From Streptomyces fuscichromogenes (lineage in GTDB: Bacteria > Actinomycetota > Actinomycetes > Streptomycetales > Streptomycetaceae), in the NCBI RefSeq assembly GCF_014645815.1, contig NZ_BMML01000042.1:1-59190 (forward strand): DNA of 59,190 nt, given 5' to 3'. Positions 57,321-59,190 of this stretch are shown one piece after another (the first letter of the stretch is position 1; each line of letters opens with the position of its first letter). The notes beneath the pieces were generated by a model, which ran no database searches, had not been told where the DNA came from, and saw only the letters and a list, made by a program, of their open reading frames with translations. Position numbers and translations under genes: made by a program.

Positions 57321-58949
57321 ATGAACAGCATCAACCGTCGCTCCGTCCTGCTCGCCGGGCTGGGCGCCGCGGGCGCCGGCGCGCTCGCCGCCTGCAGCAG
57401 CGGCTCCGGGTCCGGCGGCGGTGACGACCTGGTCAACCCGTCCGACTCGGTGGTCGCCGCCGCCGAGAAGAAGCGTCCCAGCACCGGACGGCAGCAGAAG
57501 CTCACCCTGACCGCGGCTCCTGCCATGATCGATCTCGGCGGCGGCGTCATGCCCAGGACCTGGGCCTTCGACGGCCGTACCCCGGGCAGGGAAGTCCGGC
57601 TGTCGGTGGGCGACACCCTGGTCGCCGAGTTGTCCAACCAGCTCCCGCACAGGACCGCCACGTCCATCCACTGGCACGGCATCGCTCTGCGCAACGACAT
57701 GGACGGCGTGCCGCCCGCCACCCAGAACACCGTCCGGGCCGGCTCCACGTTCACCTACCGCTTCCTCGCCGACGCCCCGGGAACGTACTTCTTCCACCCG
57801 CACATCGGTGTCCAGCTCGACCGCGGCCTGTACGCGCCCCTGATCGTCGAGGACCCCGAGGAGACCCTCTCCTACGACGACGAATGGGTCGTCCTCCTCG
57901 ACGACTGGGTCGACGGCGTCACCGGCACACCCGACCAGGTCTTCGCCGAGCTCAGGCAGGGCATGGGCGGCATGGGTATGGAAGCGGGCACCAGTTCCGG
58001 CGCCGACGGCACGGGCGGCCACGACATGAGCAACATGAGCGGGATGGACATGAGCGGCGACTCCGCATCCGCCTCCCCCACGCCCTCCGCCTCCTCCGGC
58101 GGCATGTCGACGAAGTTCATGCTCATGAGCGCGCCCAGCAAGCTGCTCGGCGGCGACGCCGGCGACGTGAAGTACCCGTACCACCTGATCAACGGCCGAG
58201 TGGCCACCGACCCGGACGTCTACACCGGCAAGCCCGGCCAGAAGATCCGGCTGCGGATCGTCAACGCGGGCTCGGACACCGCCTACCGGGTCGCCCTCGG
58301 CGGCCACAGGCTGACCATCACCCACACGGACGGCTTCCCGGTCCGGCACCAGGACGTCGACGCCCTCCTGGTCGGCATGGGCGAGCGGTACGACGTCCTC
58401 GTCACCCTCGGCGACGGCGTCTTCCCGCTCGTCGCCCTGGCCGAGGGCAAGAACGCCAACGGTCTGGCCCTGATGCGTACCGGCTCGGGGAGCAGGCCGA
58501 CGGCCACCGTCCGCCCGCAGGAACTCGACGGCATGATCATGACCGCGTCCCAGCTGCGCGCCACCGACGAGGCACGCCTGAAGCGGGCCAGGACCGACGT
58601 GACGCACCAGATCAGGCTGACCGGCGGCATGATGCGGTATGACTGGGCGATCAACGGCACCCCGTTCGACATGAAGGACCCCGAGGCGAACCCGATCCTC
58701 GTCGAGCAGGGGCAGCGCGTACGGCTCGACTTCGTCAACGACACCGGCATGTGGCACCCGATGCACCTGCACGGCCACACCTACCAACTCGGTGCCCTTG
58801 GACCACGCAAGGACACCGCGATCGTGCTGCCCAAGAAGAAGCTCTCCGTCTTCTTCGATGCCGACAACCCCGGTCAGTGGATGCTGCACTGCCACAACGC
58901 GTACCACGGCGAGGCCGGAATGATGGCCAACGTGGCCTATCACGCCTGA
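57321..58949 (+). CDS. Multicopper oxidase, CueO/CopA-like, Tat-exported lipoprotein
   Basis: A 542-residue three-domain oxidase. The signal has a twin-arginine pair (INRRSVLLAG, Arg6-Arg7) and lipobox LAAC (Cys25). Copper ligands: HWHG (about 116), HPHIG (about 159), HPMHLHGHTY (about 478-486) and HCHNAYHGEAGM (about 523-533), giving the trinuclear and type 1 sites. A Met/His-rich insertion (GMGGMGMEAG, then HDMSNMSGMDMSG, about 214-250) resembles the cuprous-ion-binding loop of CueO. It probably oxidises Cu(I) at the cell surface as a defence against copper. AGAGGA precedes the ATG. Confidence 0.93.
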   Translation: MNSINRRSVLLAGLGAAGAGALAACSSGSGSGGGDDLVNPSDSVVAAAEKKRPSTGRQQKLTLTAAPAMIDLGGGVMPRTWAFDGRTPGREVRLSVGDTLVAELSNQLPHRTATSIHWHGIALRNDMDGVPPATQNTVRAGSTFTYRFLADAPGTYFFHPHIGVQLDRGLYAPLIVEDPEETLSYDDEWVVLLDDWVDGVTGTPDQVFAELRQGMGGMGMEAGTSSGADGTGGHDMSNMSGMDMSGDSASASPTPSASSGGMSTKFMLMSAPSKLLGGDAGDVKYPYHLINGRVATDPDVYTGKPGQKIRLRIVNAGSDTAYRVALGGHRLTITHTDGFPVRHQDVDALLVGMGERYDVLVTLGDGVFPLVALAEGKNANGLALMRTGSGSRPTATVRPQELDGMIMTASQLRATDEARLKRARTDVTHQIRLTGGMMRYDWAINGTPFDMKDPEANPILVEQGQRVRLDFVNDTGMWHPMHLHGHTYQLGALGPRKDTAIVLPKKKLSVFFDADNPGQWMLHCHNAYHGEAGMMANVAYHA

Positions 58950-59046
58950 TCCCTCACCGCCTACCACCCGTGTACTCTCCGGCGGCGCCCGGAAGGCGCT
59001 GCCGGCCAAGGACCGACGGACCGGCCCTCACCTCGGCCGAGTCAGC

Positions 59047-59089
59047 CGTCCGTCGGGCCGGAACCGTCATGGTTCCGGCCCGACGGACG
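59047..59089 (+). terminator. Terminator after the multicopper oxidase gene
   Basis: A perfect 19-bp stem (59047-59065 with 59071-59089) and 5-nt loop GTCAT lies 97 bp past the oxidase stop. Confidence 0.85.
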
Positions 59090-59124
59090 AGGGGCACGCG
59101 CAGGCGGCCCACCGGGCACGGTCG

Positions 59125-59190
59125 ACTAGGGCGTGTTTTGAAAGGTCGGCAGCCTCAGCTCGTTGACCGTGGACGGCTTCGTCCCTTGAG
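59125..59190. mobile_element. Possible end of an insertion sequence
   Basis: After CTAG at 59126-59129 the sequence GGGCGTGTTTTGAAAGG begins, resembling the terminal inverted repeats of IS5-type elements in Streptomyces, which often duplicate a short target such as TAG or CTAG. No transposase codons are visible in the 60 bases before the window ends, so this rests only on recollection of terminal repeat sequences. Confidence 0.3.

Noticed and set aside
56805..59009. A 734-codon minus-strand frame opposite the copper oxidase
   Set aside because: The plus strand encodes all copper-ligand motifs of a multicopper oxidase; the antisense product has no recognisable domain.

Overview
The window is from a high-GC actinomycete and almost certainly a Streptomyces. 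GC is around 70%, third codon positions are almost all G or C, genes are chained by ATGA/GTGA overlaps, carbohydrate ABC systems lack their own ATPase gene, and regulators of many families sit beside small operons. No database could be searched, so names rest on motifs and family memory.

Left part (1-20.0 kb) is sugar catabolism. A divergent promoter (231-339) separates the start of a binding lipoprotein from iolD, followed by a GntR/UTRA regulator. An operon (3.6-10.1 kb) then encodes a binding lipoprotein, two permeases, an alpha-galactosidase and a GH42 beta-galactosidase. A Nudix hydrolase and an ABC exporter half-molecule intervene. A tightly overlapped minus-strand operon (13.0-20.0 kb) carries alpha-galactosidase, an SDR dehydrogenase, a FadR-type regulator, galactonate dehydratase (dgoD), a mutarotase-like protein, a KDPG-type aldolase and a PfkB sugar-acid kinase. 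Together these could convert galactosides to galactose, galactonate, 2-keto-3-deoxygalactonate (KDGal), its 6-phosphate (KDPGal), then pyruvate and glyceraldehyde-3-phosphate. Two genes of this operon carry single-base frameshifts.

Middle part (20.0-36.8 kb) is accessory. It holds a PhyH dioxygenase/small protein/AraC module, then the most interesting locus: an alpha/beta hydrolase gene overlapping a gene for a caspase-like protease fused to a NACHT NTPase and a multi-pass membrane region (22.8-26.9 kb), preceded by two perfect long hairpins. Next come gene relics (alcohol dehydrogenase, alpha/beta hydrolase, SDR, luciferase-type monooxygenase), a redox/stress operon (flavodoxin, SnoaL-like, DJ-1, MoaF-like, XRE regulator), a TetR gene with a clear palindromic operator, and two near-identical SDR-fold genes lacking the usual Tyr/Lys catalytic pair. 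The segment ends at tRNA-Pro(GGG), a plausible integration boundary.

Right part (36.8-59.2 kb) returns to core-like genes: DUF309, cobF and cobK, a cysteine-free ribosomal protein set (L33, L31, L36), a TSUP permease, a glutamine-synthetase-like enzyme followed by an amidohydrolase, a DUF4916/Nudix protein, PadR, a GAF/SpoIIE-type phosphatase and a TIGR01777 epimerase. A second sugar operon follows (ROK regulator, ABC binding protein, two permeases, GH4 phospho-glycosidase, BadF-type kinase). Then come a TetR/threonine-aldolase-like pair with a palindromic operator abutting the start codon, and a copper locus (CsoR-type box, Cys/His-containing small membrane protein, multicopper oxidase) closed by a 19-bp terminator hairpin. 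The last 60 bases may be the end of an insertion sequence.
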